64,000 nucleotides of DNA from Flexithrix dorotheae DSM 6795 (GCF_000379765.1 NZ_KB903443.1:458952-522951); one strand, 5' to 3'. Shown: positions 8,565 through 18,255, counted from the stretch's first letter. Program-made: numbers and translations. The notes: generated by a model from the letters alone, not told the origin.

Positions 8565-10769
8565 ATGATGAAAAAAATCTTACCAATTCTGCTGGTATGC
8601 TTAATACCGGTTATTCCTGTATTTTCCCAGGGAGGAAAACATACTGACAAGTTTGAACAACTTGATTATGAATTAGCAGATCCCAATGAATACAGGGCAG
8701 CTTCCGGGGCTCCTGGAAATGCTTATTGGCAAAATGAGGCCAATTACAAAATGAAAATTGACCTGAATGATGAAACTCAGGTAATCACAGGATCAGAAAC
8801 CATTACCTATATTAATAATTCCCCGGATGTTTTAAAATACCTTTGGCTACAACTAGACCAAAATATGAGGGCAAAAGATTCTCATACTTACAGTACAAAA
8901 ACCAACTCTGTAACCCATGAAATGTCCACAACTTTTAGCCGGAGGGGAGCTTCCTTAAACAGTATTTTAGAACCAGAATTTGAAGGAGGATTTAACATTG
9001 AAGCTGTTACTTCAGAGGATGGAAAACTTCTCCCTTTCGTGATCAATAAAACCATGATGTCGGTGGATATGCCTTCAGAATTAAAGCCTGGTGGTTCTTT
9101 CTCCTTCAATGTAAGCTGGTCTTACAACATCAACGACCGGGAAAAAGTAGGCGGAAGGTCAGGCTATGAGTATTTTCCCAAAGATGATAATTATTTGTAC
9201 ACGATTGCACAATTTTTCCCAAGAATGTGTGTATACAGCGATTATGGAGGATGGCAAAATAAGCAGTTTTTAGGTTCAGGAGAATTTACCCTTCCTTTCG
9301 GAGATTACGAAGTGGAAATCACAGTGCCTGCAGACCACGTTATGGCAGCCACTGGAAAGTTGAAAAATCCTGAAAAAGTTTTAACTGCGGACCAGATTGT
9401 TTTATTTGAAAAGGCAAAAACGGCTAAAGAACCTGTCATCATTGTTACAGAAAAAGAGGCTAAGAAAAAGGAAAAATCAAAATCAAAAGAAAAGGCCACC
9501 TGGGTATTTCACGCAGAAAATGTAAGAGATTTTGCCTTCGCCACTTCCCGTAAGTTTATATGGGATGCAATGGGCGTAGAAGTAGGAGGCAAAACCATTA
9601 TGGCAATGTCTTATTACCCCAAAGAAGGTAATCCGCTTTGGGAAGAATATTCTACCAGAGTTGTGGCCCAAACTTTAATCAGTTATTCAAAATACACCAT
9701 AGATTATCCATATCATAAAGCCATTTCAGTGCATACTGACAGAATTGGAATGGAATATCCAATGATTTGTTTTAATGGTGGAAGGCCATATGAAGACGGT
9801 TCTTATGATGATAGAATTAAATACGCCATGATTGGGGTAATTATCCATGAGGTAGGTCATAATTATTTTCCCATGATCATTAATTCCGATGAAAGGCAAT
9901 GGACCTGGATGGATGAAGGGTTAAATACTTTCACTCAATATTTAGCACAAAAAGACTGGGCGGCTTTAAACCCTAAAGAAGCAGACTATCCTTACAGAAG
10001 AGGGCCCGCAAATAAAATTGTACCTTATATGAGTATGGACAAGGGACTTCTGAGTCCGATTATGACAAACTCTGAGCAAATTCAAAACTTTGGATCAAAT
10101 GCTTATGCCAAGCCTGCCACTGCCCTCAATATTTTAAGGGAAACTGTAATGGGTCCTGAATTATTTGATAAGGCTTTTAAAGAGTATTCCGAAAGATGGG
10201 CATTCAAACATCCTACTCCATCGGACTTCTTCAGGTCGATGGAAGATGCCTCTGGAACTGATTTAGACTGGTTTTGGAGGGGGTGGTTTTATACGGTTGA
10301 CCATGTAGATATTTCCCTGTCACAAATCAGGAAATTTAAAATGAGTGAAGAAGAAGCTCCAGCCAAAGAGAAAGAAGCACCAGCTGCCATCACTCCTGAG
10401 GATGAATTCAATACTTTTTACACAGGAGGAGTTTCTGAAGCTACTAAAGCCAGGGTAGAGAAAACACCTTATTTCTACGAACTTACGCTGGAAAACATTG
10501 GAGGATTGGTAATGCCGGTTATTTTGGAATTTACTTACAAGGATGGGTCAAAGGAAGTAAAAAGAATTCCCGCAGAAATCTGGAGGAAAAATGCAGAGAA
10601 AATCACCAAAGTTTTCCCAACGGAAAAAGAAGTGGTAAATATTGAGCTGGACCCATTTGAGGAAACGGCTGATACGGATGTAACCAACAACTCCTGGCCG
10701 AAAAAGGAGCTCCCTTCCAAATTTGAATTGTACAAAGAAAAGGGAAAAAGTACTCAGGGAAACAGGTAA
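8565..10769 (+). CDS. M1 family metallopeptidase, secreted (paralog 2)
   Basis: A 734-residue close paralog of the preceding gene in the same order and orientation. It has a signal peptide (MMKKILPILL... ending VFSQ), HEVGH at about 428-432 and the third zinc ligand 18 residues on in WMDEG. It differs mainly by a short insertion near residue 115 (around SRRGASLNS), a Lys-rich stretch near 300 and the wording of the acidic linker near 600. The start is one of two adjacent ATGs (8565 or 8568). Each copy has its own upstream spacer and its own terminator, so they could be expressed differently. The GC content matches the first copy, consistent with local duplication rather than transfer. Substrate differences cannot be read from sequence; the Asp/Asn change after DEGL (DSF versus NTF) lies close to the active site. 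Confidence 0.95.
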   Translation: MMKKILPILLVCLIPVIPVFSQGGKHTDKFEQLDYELADPNEYRAASGAPGNAYWQNEANYKMKIDLNDETQVITGSETITYINNSPDVLKYLWLQLDQNMRAKDSHTYSTKTNSVTHEMSTTFSRRGASLNSILEPEFEGGFNIEAVTSEDGKLLPFVINKTMMSVDMPSELKPGGSFSFNVSWSYNINDREKVGGRSGYEYFPKDDNYLYTIAQFFPRMCVYSDYGGWQNKQFLGSGEFTLPFGDYEVEITVPADHVMAATGKLKNPEKVLTADQIVLFEKAKTAKEPVIIVTEKEAKKKEKSKSKEKATWVFHAENVRDFAFATSRKFIWDAMGVEVGGKTIMAMSYYPKEGNPLWEEYSTRVVAQTLISYSKYTIDYPYHKAISVHTDRIGMEYPMICFNGGRPYEDGSYDDRIKYAMIGVIIHEVGHNYFPMIINSDERQWTWMDEGLNTFTQYLAQKDWAALNPKEADYPYRRGPANKIVPYMSMDKGLLSPIMTNSEQIQNFGSNAYAKPATALNILRETVMGPELFDKAFKEYSERWAFKHPTPSDFFRSMEDASGTDLDWFWRGWFYTVDHVDISLSQIRKFKMSEEEAPAKEKEAPAAITPEDEFNTFYTGGVSEATKARVEKTPYFYELTLENIGGLVMPVILEFTYKDGSKEVKRIPAEIWRKNAEKITKVFPTEKEVVNIELDPFEETADTDVTNNSWPKKELPSKFELYKEKGKSTQGNR

Positions 10770-10826
10770 TATATAAATTACACAAAGTAATTTCTAATTT
10801 TACTTAAAAGTATGATGATGTCTCAG

Positions 10827-10860
10827 CAGGGTCTGCGTTTTCGCGACCCTGTTTTTTTTT
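10827..10860 (+). terminator. Rho-independent terminator after M1 paralog 2
   Basis: CAGGGTC and GACCCTG form a 7-bp stem, extended inside by GCG/CGC across a TTTT loop, and are followed by nine or more T residues. It is one of the strongest terminators in the window. Confidence 0.9.
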
Positions 10861-10958
10861 AAATAAGTTGAATCCCCAAATTCTAAACTCAATCCTGAAA
10901 AAGACCCGCCAGGCAAAGTGAGGGGAATAAGCAATTTTAGAATTTCTATTTTTAAAAA

Positions 10959-10988
10959 GTCTTTGGCTTAATCGCCAAAGACTTTTTT
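10959..10988. terminator. Second hairpin terminator, possibly bidirectional
   Basis: GTCTTTGGC and GCCAAAGAC form a perfect 9-bp stem with a 6-nt loop, flanked by AAAAA on the left and TTTTTT on the right. It lies about 100 bp past the previous terminator with no gene between them, so its transcript is not obvious. Confidence 0.8.
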
Positions 10989-11060
10989 GTTTTTGCCTTC
11001 TCAGTAGGAAATTTGCGAATTCTTGTGTAGAATCAATGCCATTCCAAAGAAACTAAAAAT

Positions 11061-12557
11061 TTGAAAAAATTCCTTGAATCTCATAATCCCTGTATTTCCC
11101 ATATTTTATTGGGGATTTTACTTATGGGATTATTCTTCCTTAGAGTGAATAAGCTTTGGGAAACAGGGGTTTTTGATTACGATTCAGCCAAAAATTCAAT
11201 TATCCTAACAGAATTAAACTCGGGAAATTTTGCTAACCTTTTCCATCATGCAAGCCCGGGGTTTTATTTAATCTACCTTCCCATCCATTCCCTATTCAAT
11301 AATTTTCTATTTTTGGAATATTTCACAGCACTTTTAAACCTGTTGGCTATTTGGTTATTAGTGCTTCATTTTAGCAGATTATTCCACTTTAACAGTAACA
11401 TGTTTTTGTGGTTATTAGCCTTTGTTGGAAGTGCAGTTTACCAGATAGTTTCTTCAAGGTATTTGGCAATGGAAGCTCTAAGTCTACTGCTTTTTGTCCT
11501 GATTTTTATCCACTATCACAAAAGTCTGGTTCGTCCAGAAAACAACAGATATATTATTTTCGCTCAAATAATTTTATCCCTTGGTGTGGGTGTAAACTAT
11601 AAATTCATTCTGGTAATTCTAGTTTTTTGGGGTTATGAAATTCTTTTCGCCAAAAGAAAATGGAACTTAAAAATGCTTTTCACCTCGGCATTTATCTTTG
11701 TGGCTCCCTTCGTCTTTTATACTTTTCTGGGATGGCTTCTGGGCATTGGCTGGGACAATTATGGCAAACACTTTTTTGTTCAGGCTTTTATAAAAGATAT
11801 GAATCCCAATGAGGAAGTTTCTAAGTTTAACCTTGATCTACTTTATTATGTCAAATACTTTTTATACTTCGAAAATCCTCTTTCCTGGATTGGAATTATT
11901 GTTTTCCTTTTTGCTTATCAAAAAAAGTCTTGGGCAATTCCCCTTTTAAAACTTTCCCTTTTTGTAGTATTGGCCTTTTTTCTGGGTATGTCCCTTTTGC
12001 AAAAAGCCCCAAGGGCATTGTTGTTTATCTTTCCATTAATATACATTATTGGCTTTTTGGGAATATTCGCTTTACCAATAAAAAAATGGATAAAATATGG
12101 GTTAATTACGCTGGGAATTGCACTTAATATTTTCCTCACCAATGAAAATGTGTGGAAATATTCAAATTCTTCTTATCCTGAATTAGCTTCAGTTTTAAAA
12201 CTAAAATCACCAAAGAAAATCATATCAACAGCGGGTTTGGGAGTGTCTCCTTTTCTTTCCCCAACAACCCAACTTCAGATAGCCTTAACCAGAGAAGAGG
12301 TCAAACAGTATAAAGCCAGTGGTGGAAAATATTTACTTTTCGATTCCTATTCCCAAATTATTAATAGCCAGGAATTTGAGGAAATAAAATACAACTCCAC
12401 CCAAATACTTTTCGAAAAAGAGGAAAACAGTCTGGCTTCTCCCTATCTTTTTCTGGAACATTCGGAATACACAGGACTTAATTTTGAGGAAACTTTATTA
12501 TTGAGAAAAAAAGCGATAGAAAATGGTCTTAAAATCAGATTGATTACCTTTGATTAA
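11061..12557 (+). CDS. Polytopic membrane protein, GT-C-type glycosyltransferase-like
   Basis: A 498-residue protein with about ten hydrophobic segments in its first 370 residues and a soluble C-terminal part of about 120 residues. The first long loop after TM1 carries acidic residues (WETGVFDYDSAKN, about 33-45). This layout is typical of GT-C glycosyltransferases of the PMT/ArnT/GT39 kind, which use polyprenyl-linked sugars at the outer face of the inner membrane. I infer that class and cannot name acceptor or donor. The TTG start at 11061 is preferred over ATG 11124 because the later start would cut TM1. It lies 34 bp upstream of rnhA and may be co-transcribed. The two genes share no obvious function. 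Confidence 0.65.
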   Translation: MKKFLESHNPCISHILLGILLMGLFFLRVNKLWETGVFDYDSAKNSIILTELNSGNFANLFHHASPGFYLIYLPIHSLFNNFLFLEYFTALLNLLAIWLLVLHFSRLFHFNSNMFLWLLAFVGSAVYQIVSSRYLAMEALSLLLFVLIFIHYHKSLVRPENNRYIIFAQIILSLGVGVNYKFILVILVFWGYEILFAKRKWNLKMLFTSAFIFVAPFVFYTFLGWLLGIGWDNYGKHFFVQAFIKDMNPNEEVSKFNLDLLYYVKYFLYFENPLSWIGIIVFLFAYQKKSWAIPLLKLSLFVVLAFFLGMSLLQKAPRALLFIFPLIYIIGFLGIFALPIKKWIKYGLITLGIALNIFLTNENVWKYSNSSYPELASVLKLKSPKKIISTAGLGVSPFLSPTTQLQIALTREEVKQYKASGGKYLLFDSYSQIINSQEFEEIKYNSTQILFEKEENSLASPYLFLEHSEYTGLNFEETLLLRKKAIENGLKIRLITFD

Positions 12558-12591
12558 TTACTTGCTTTTTTAATTCAATTATAACTCAAAT

Positions 12592-13056
12592 ATGGTAATT
12601 GCCTACACTGATGGTGCTTCTTCAGGAAATCCTGGCCCTGGAGGATATGGTACAGTTTTAATCTCCAAGAAGCATAACTTAAGAAAGGAGTTTTCCGGTG
12701 GTTTTAGAAGAACCACTAACAATCGCATGGAATTGCTGGCAACTATTGTGGCATTGGAAGCATTAAAAGTAGAAGGCACGGAAATCCTGATCTACTCAGA
12801 TTCTAAATATGTGGTGGATTCTGTAGAAAAAGGATGGCTCTGGAATTGGGAAAAAAAGGGGTTTTCGGGCAAAAAAAATGTTGACTTATGGCAAAAATTC
12901 ATTAAATTATACCGAAAACATAAGGTAAAATTTAAGTGGGTAAAAGGTCATGCTGGTATACCTGAAAACGAAAGATGTGACGAATTGGCAGTAGCCGCAG
13001 GCAAAGAAAGCAATTTGCAGATTGATGAAGGATTTGAGCGGGAAATGGGAGGTTAA
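12592..13056 (+). CDS. rnhA: Ribonuclease HI
   Basis: A 154-residue enzyme that cuts the RNA strand of RNA-DNA hybrids, for example R-loops and Okazaki primers. All four catalytic carboxylates are visible: Asp7 (YTDGASSGNPGPGG), Glu47 (NNRMELLA), Asp70 (YSDSKYV) and Asp130 (NERCDELA). The basic handle region (GWLWNWEKKGF, 81-91) and the KGHAG motif (118-122) are those of bacterial type 1 RNase HI. The length is standard and the ATG start puts the first beta strand at residue 2. It sits 34 bp downstream of the membrane-protein gene and is followed by a 484-bp spacer. Confidence 0.97.
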   Translation: MVIAYTDGASSGNPGPGGYGTVLISKKHNLRKEFSGGFRRTTNNRMELLATIVALEALKVEGTEILIYSDSKYVVDSVEKGWLWNWEKKGFSGKKNVDLWQKFIKLYRKHKVKFKWVKGHAGIPENERCDELAVAAGKESNLQIDEGFEREMGG

Positions 13057-13540
13057 CCCAATTGGAGGAAAATAAAGTTTATAATAAGGAGACAGAAAGG
13101 TGAAGCATTTCAGTGGATTAACAGGCCTGTTTCATCATCAAGTTAATATTACTTATTTAATGCCTGTGGCAATTTCAAGCAGTATTTAAGAAAATACTCA
13201 TTTCAACCAAATTTTACTACCTGAATAAAATTTCCTAATCTGTTGTATCAGGAAACCCACATCTTAAAAAGGTCTACACAAAACCATAAATCCTTAAAAT
13301 CGGGGGAGTGGTGTATCTCAAAGAAGAAAAAAATCCTTCCAAAATTACTAAATTGAAATTTTTGGGATTTTTGTCGATTTTAGTCAAGTAGTATTGTAAG
13401 TTTAAATGTAGATTGAACTACTAATTCTTCATACAATCTATTCAGTTTGAGCGAAATAATTTGAAAACTTAAATTCATACGATTATCATATAATAGACAA
13501 ACAGGGCGTTACTTAATTATTTGCGCAGGTATAGAATAAA
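13057..13540. other. Intergenic region, 484 bp
   Basis: There is no ORF with coding character on either strand and no strong terminator. The palindrome AACAGGCCTGTT occurs near 13120. The stretch 13300-13360 has a slightly higher GC content than its surroundings but matches nothing I recognise. Its last part must contain the promoter of the gene at 13541, but no clean TAnnTTTG was found. Confidence 0.5.
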
Positions 13541-14686
13541 ATGAAATTTTTGTTGCTTACATATTGCCTAATTTTTTCAGCTTTTGCAAATGCCCAGCAG
13601 TCTGCATTTAAGATTTATGAAAATGCTTCCCAGCTGACCACGACAAGGTATAATATCCAGTCTGAGCAAATTACCCTGAACATGGCTTTTGGCCATTCCC
13701 AAACGATTAATAGTGAAATAATTGAGAAAATTAAGTCCACGAATATCAAAAGAGTAGATTTAGTTTATTCTGACTATCCCAAAAATACTTCTTTCAAAAA
13801 TCTGAATATTGAGCGATTAAATTCTCTTCAGCACATTGCTCCGGGATTATTTAATTCAGATAGTGTGAAGTGGTCCATTATAAAACAGACCGATTGTAAA
13901 ACCAAATCACAGGCAGAATCTCTATTTCATGGGTTTGTATTCTCAGTCAATGAACCCAAGCAGATATTGGAAGTAGATTATCAAAGAAATATTTCGAAAG
14001 TAAAAGAAGCATTTCTGGCACTTCCTCCTGAAGACAGGAAGTTTTTGTCCATGGGCAACGATACCCTGGCTTACGACATTTTAGAAAGAAACCTCTATAA
14101 CTGGAAAAATGTTACTATTGTAAGTGACTGGACTGCCAGTATGTATCCATTTACCACTCAAATTTTGAGATGGCATATCTCCAGAAGTGGAGATAGTAAT
14201 ATTTCAAATTTTGTTTTTTTTAATGATGGAGATAATAAACCTAATGCCGAAAAAAAGGCAGGGGAAACAGGTGGAATTTATGCCATTAAAGCGGATACCT
14301 TGTCTCAGGTAATCGAACTGATGAAAATGGTAAAGGAAAATGGTGATGGCGGAGATTTAGCTGAAAATGATATTGAGGCTCTACTTTTTGCCATGAAAAA
14401 TTATCCTGAATCGGATGAATATGTATTAGTTGCTGATAACCGTAGTGCTATTCGTGACACGGAACTGGTTAAGCAAATTAATAAACCCATCAGGATTATT
14501 TTAGGTAGAATATTAATGGATGATATTGCCTATATAAAAGGACAATATATCCGACTCGCAGTGGAAACGGGAGGATCAATCCACACCAGATTTAACGACT
14601 ACATCACTAAAAATGAACTTTTGCAACTAAAAGACGATGTGCTTAATGCGCGTAGAGCCTTAAAAGCCAGAAGAAAAGCTCATTAG
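13541..14686 (+). CDS. Secreted protein with vWA-like domain (DxTxS)
   Basis: A 381-residue protein that I do not recognise as a named family. It has a signal peptide (MKFLLLTYCL... ending ANAQ, 18-19 residues). The C-terminal half resembles a von Willebrand A fold. A hydrophobic strand, NVTIVSDWTAS, carries D196-x-T198-x-S200, a MIDAS-like motif with Thr in place of the first Ser. After it come FFNDGDN (about 226), an alternating helix/strand pattern, and ENDIEALLFAMKNYPESDEYVLVADN (about 273-298), which resembles the second half of the domain. The N-terminal half (20-190) looks like a separate alpha/beta region. Metal-dependent ligand binding in the periplasm or at the surface is an inference. 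It is a single-gene unit between rnhA and an M1 peptidase, with long spacers on both sides. Confidence 0.7.
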   Translation: MKFLLLTYCLIFSAFANAQQSAFKIYENASQLTTTRYNIQSEQITLNMAFGHSQTINSEIIEKIKSTNIKRVDLVYSDYPKNTSFKNLNIERLNSLQHIAPGLFNSDSVKWSIIKQTDCKTKSQAESLFHGFVFSVNEPKQILEVDYQRNISKVKEAFLALPPEDRKFLSMGNDTLAYDILERNLYNWKNVTIVSDWTASMYPFTTQILRWHISRSGDSNISNFVFFNDGDNKPNAEKKAGETGGIYAIKADTLSQVIELMKMVKENGDGGDLAENDIEALLFAMKNYPESDEYVLVADNRSAIRDTELVKQINKPIRIILGRILMDDIAYIKGQYIRLAVETGGSIHTRFNDYITKNELLQLKDDVLNARRALKARRKAH

Positions 14687-14998
14687 TAAGTATTTCTCAT
14701 TACTACCTGTTTTATTTGGACAAACCTGAAAAGTTTTTAAAATTTCTTTTTTGTAAATTAGCATAAGCAACAATACAGGCAAAATATCAATACCAAAGTA
14801 TTTGCTTAATTAAGACTGGTTACTCCAGGCTTCATTGTAAATGGATAGAAATTCCACAAATCAGGAAGATTAAATCAATTTAATAATATCTCAAAATTAG
14901 AATTAATCACCTGCTCAAAAATTCTTTCAATACCGAATTTCATGCTTAAGAAATAAGGAAAGAATTTTACCATAATCGAACTATAATCTTAATTATTT
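14687..14998. other. Intergenic region, 312 bp
   Basis: An AT-rich spacer between the vWA-like gene and the third M1 gene. I see no ORF of coding quality, no strong hairpin and no clean promoter match. Confidence 0.5.
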
Positions 14999-17575
14999 AT
15001 GAGAAAAGTTCTGCATATTGTAATTTTTCTTTTAACAGTTTATACCACCACCTTGGCTCAGGATTTACCTAATTATGAGTTGGTTTCCGGGGTTTCTCTG
15101 GAATTAGCCAAACACAGAGCGAATACTATTAGTAATGTAAAATATACACTTCATTTTAAAATTACCGATACACTTTCCAGTCCCATTTCCGGTTCATTAA
15201 ACCTGGAATTTGAACTCGCTGACTCCTCAAAATCCCTGGTACTGGATTTTAATGTAAATCCTGAGAATTTGATCTCTATCCATCAGGGGAATACGGAAAT
15301 TCAGTCGAAAGTGAACAATGGGCATATCCTTATTATGCCTGGAATACTTAAAAAAGGTAAAAATTCTCTCTCTATCAAATTTATCGCGGGAGAAAATGCC
15401 CTGAACCGGAGTGAGGAATATTTATACACACTTTTTGTTCCCGATCGAGCCTCCACTGCATTTCCCTGTTTCGATCAGCCGGATATCAAAGGCCAGTATA
15501 AATTGACACTCGAAATTCCAAAAGAATGGGTGGCTGTGGCCAACGGCAGGATGATCAATAAAAAATTTTCCGGGGATAATCATATTTATGAATTTAATGA
15601 GACACCACCTCTCAGCACTTATTTATTTGCTTTTGTAGCGGGAAAATTCAAAAAGATTTCCACCTATAAAGATGGCAGAAAAATGACCATGTACCACAGA
15701 GAATCAGACTCTGTAAAGGTAGAAAGAAATACTTTTGAAATTTTCGATTTACATGCTTCCTCCCTCAGATGGCTTGAAGAATATACCCAAATTCCAATGC
15801 CATTCGAGAAGTTTGAATTCGTGCTCATTCCTTCTTTTCAGTATGGAGGTATGGAACATGTTGGCTCCATTTTGTACAGGTCATCCAGCCTGATGCTCAA
15901 CCAGTCAGCTACACAAAATCAAATGCTTAACAGAGCCAGTTTGATTGCCCATGAAACTGCACATATGTGGTTTGGGAACCTGGTGACAATGAAATGGTTT
16001 AATGATGTCTGGCTTAAAGAAGTGTTTGCTAACTTCATGGGTGCAAAAATTGTGAATCCAAATTTTCCGGAAATCAATCACAACCTTCGTTTTTTACTGG
16101 CTCATCACCCAATCGCCTATTCGGAGGACAGAACTAAGGGCGCTCATCCCATTCAGCAAAAGCTTGATAATCTAAAAGATGCCGGAACATTATATGGCAG
16201 GATTATCTACCAAAAATCACCTATCGTAATGCAGCAGCTCGAAAAGCTGATGGGAGAAAAAGAATTCAGAGAGGGATTGCAGGAATATTTAAAAAATTAC
16301 TCCTTTTCAAATGCCGTTTGGGATGATTTGATCACAATTCTGGATAAAAAGACAGATAAGGACTTAAAAGCATGGAGTGAGGTTTGGGTAAAAGAATCGG
16401 GTATGCCTGCCATTAGTGTAAGTCTGGTCACTGATGGAAACCAAATAAAATCATTAAAATTAAAGCAACGAAAATCTCCTGTAAAAGGGAATATCTGGCA
16501 ACAAAAAACAGAAGTTGTACTGGTAAAAGGAGATAGTATAAAAAGAATCCAACTGGAAATTACGGAGAAAATCAATGATGTAGAAGAAGCCGTAGGATGG
16601 TATAAACCAGACTTTATTCTAAGCAATGGTGACGGACTGGGTTATGGATTTTTTACGCTTGGTAAATTTAGCAGGGAATTTTTATTAAAAAATATTTCCT
16701 CTATCAAGGACCCCATGCTGAGGGGAGTTGGGTGGATTTCTTTATATGAAGAAATGCTTAACGGTCATGTGCCTCCTGATAAGTTAATGGCTACCATTAT
16801 CGATGCACTTCCCCAGGAAAATGAAGCTTTGAACTCACAAAATATATTAGGTTATCTTAATTCAATTTACTGGAAATTTTACAAGCCCAAACAAAGAAAA
16901 GAAATAGCAGTCCAATTGGAAAACACGCTGTGGAAAATAATGAACTCCGCTCCGGGAGCAAGTGCCAAATCTGCCTATTTTAGGGCCTACAAGGCAATAG
17001 CCCTATCAGAAGAAGCAATTACCAGATTGAAAATGATTTGGGAAAGAGATTTATATATTGATGGGTTAATTCTATCAGAACGTGATTATATCTCCATTGC
17101 ATGCGAGCTTGCGTTGAGGTCTATGCCAAATGCAGAAGAGTTGCTGATCAAACAAATTAATGACACACAGGATCCTAATTTAAAAGAAAGGCTCAGTTAT
17201 GCCATGCCTGCCCTTTCCGATAATCAACATGTGAGAGATGATTTTTTTGAAAGTTTAAGATATCCGGAAAACCGGCATTATGAGCCCTGGGTGGTAGAAA
17301 GCCTAAGCTATTTACATCATCCATTGAGAGCCAAATCTTCTGAAAAATATATTCGTCCCAGTTTGGAATTACTGGAAGAAATCCAAAGAACCGGAGATAT
17401 TTTCTTTCCAAAACAGTGGCTTATTGGTACATTTAGCGGGCATCAATCAAAATCTGCAGCCAATACTGTGAAAAAATTTTTGAAGGAAAACCCGGAGTAT
17501 CCCTACCGACTGAAGAATAAAGTCCTTCAGGCTGCTGACATGTTATTCAGGGCTGCGGATATTGTACACATGTAA
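14999..17575 (+). CDS. M1 family aminopeptidase (aminopeptidase N-like), secreted
   Basis: An 858-residue aminopeptidase with a signal peptide (MRKVLHIVIF... ending TLAQ). The exopeptidase motif appears as YGGMEHVGS (about residue 282), with His where GAMEN has Asn. The zinc site HETAHMWFGN is at 318-327 and the third ligand Glu follows 18 residues later in WLKEVFAN, where most family members have NEGFA. A helical ERAP1_C-like C-terminal domain fills the last 350 residues, as in full-length ApeN proteins. It should release N-terminal amino acids from peptides outside the cytoplasm. It is the classical long type, unlike the two shorter M1 paralogs at 6-11 kb. The uracil-DNA-glycosylase-fold gene begins 28 bp downstream on the same strand. 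Activity could be altered by the N-to-H and NE-to-KE changes. Confidence 0.95.
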   Translation: MRKVLHIVIFLLTVYTTTLAQDLPNYELVSGVSLELAKHRANTISNVKYTLHFKITDTLSSPISGSLNLEFELADSSKSLVLDFNVNPENLISIHQGNTEIQSKVNNGHILIMPGILKKGKNSLSIKFIAGENALNRSEEYLYTLFVPDRASTAFPCFDQPDIKGQYKLTLEIPKEWVAVANGRMINKKFSGDNHIYEFNETPPLSTYLFAFVAGKFKKISTYKDGRKMTMYHRESDSVKVERNTFEIFDLHASSLRWLEEYTQIPMPFEKFEFVLIPSFQYGGMEHVGSILYRSSSLMLNQSATQNQMLNRASLIAHETAHMWFGNLVTMKWFNDVWLKEVFANFMGAKIVNPNFPEINHNLRFLLAHHPIAYSEDRTKGAHPIQQKLDNLKDAGTLYGRIIYQKSPIVMQQLEKLMGEKEFREGLQEYLKNYSFSNAVWDDLITILDKKTDKDLKAWSEVWVKESGMPAISVSLVTDGNQIKSLKLKQRKSPVKGNIWQQKTEVVLVKGDSIKRIQLEITEKINDVEEAVGWYKPDFILSNGDGLGYGFFTLGKFSREFLLKNISSIKDPMLRGVGWISLYEEMLNGHVPPDKLMATIIDALPQENEALNSQNILGYLNSIYWKFYKPKQRKEIAVQLENTLWKIMNSAPGASAKSAYFRAYKAIALSEEAITRLKMIWERDLYIDGLILSERDYISIACELALRSMPNAEELLIKQINDTQDPNLKERLSYAMPALSDNQHVRDDFFESLRYPENRHYEPWVVESLSYLHHPLRAKSSEKYIRPSLELLEEIQRTGDIFFPKQWLIGTFSGHQSKSAANTVKKFLKENPEYPYRLKNKVLQAADMLFRAADIVHM

Positions 17576-17603
17576 ACCAAATATAATCTTTTAACCCGTC
17601 CAA

Positions 17604-18200
17604 ATGAGCCAACAAAAAAACCACAAACTTCAACAATTAATAGGGGAAATAAAGGCATGTACGGTTTGTAAAGACCACCTTCCACTAGGACCAAATCCAG
17701 TTTTAGAGGCTACTTCAAAATCGAAAATTCTTGTGATTGGACAAGCTCCGGGTACCAGGGTTCACCATACCGGAATTCCATGGAATGATCCCAGTGGCGA
17801 CCGGTTAAGATCCTGGATGAACCTGGACAAATCCACCTTTTATGATACCGAGAAAATTGCCATTATCCCGATGGGTTTTTGTTATCCGGGAAAGGGAAAA
17901 TCTGGTGATTTGCCACCCAGAAAAGAATGTGCTCCATTATGGCATAAACCTCTATTTGATTTACTCCCTGACATTAAATTAACCCTTTTAATTGGCAGGT
18001 ATGCCCAACAATATTATCTGGGTAAGAAAAGTAAAAAGACTTTATTGGAAACGGTTCGATCTTATGAAGAATATTTGCCAGAGTTTCTTCCATTGGTTCA
18101 CCCATCTCCCAGGAATACATATTGGCTGAGGAAGAATCCCTGGTTTGAAGACAAAATTGTTCCACAACTCCAACTAAAAGTTCATCAACTTCTGCAATAA
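17604..18200 (+). CDS. Uracil-DNA glycosylase superfamily protein
   Basis: A 198-residue protein of the UDG fold. The first active-site loop reads GQAPGTRVHHTGIPWNDPSG (46-65) and the second motif HPSPR (166-170), corresponding to the HPSPL loop of UDGs. CxxC (CTVC, 19-22) near the N-terminus recalls the iron-sulfur ligands of family 4/5 enzymes, but the other two cysteines needed are not placed as in those families. This subgroup is common in bacteria as a 'uracil-DNA glycosylase family protein' and its base specificity is unproven. It starts 28 bp after the M1 aminopeptidase gene and converges with the MFS gene. Confidence 0.85.
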   Translation: MSQQKNHKLQQLIGEIKACTVCKDHLPLGPNPVLEATSKSKILVIGQAPGTRVHHTGIPWNDPSGDRLRSWMNLDKSTFYDTEKIAIIPMGFCYPGKGKSGDLPPRKECAPLWHKPLFDLLPDIKLTLLIGRYAQQYYLGKKSKKTLLETVRSYEEYLPEFLPLVHPSPRNTYWLRKNPWFEDKIVPQLQLKVHQLLQ

Positions 18201-18232
18201 AAAAGGGAAATACTTTTAACAAGCATTTCCCT
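18198..18232 (-). terminator. Terminator of the MFS gene
   Basis: GGGAAAT (18205-18211) pairs with ATTTCCC (18225-18231) across a 13-nt loop. On the minus strand the stem is followed by TTTTTTATT, so it serves the MFS transcript best. The plus-strand side has only a weak T-run. Confidence 0.65.
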
Positions 18233-18255
18233 CTTAACTGATAAAGTTTATTCAA

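Noticed and set aside
13057-13540. Possible remnant of a mobile element between rnhA and the vWA-like gene
   Set aside because: No terminal inverted repeats, target duplication or transposase fragment was visible.
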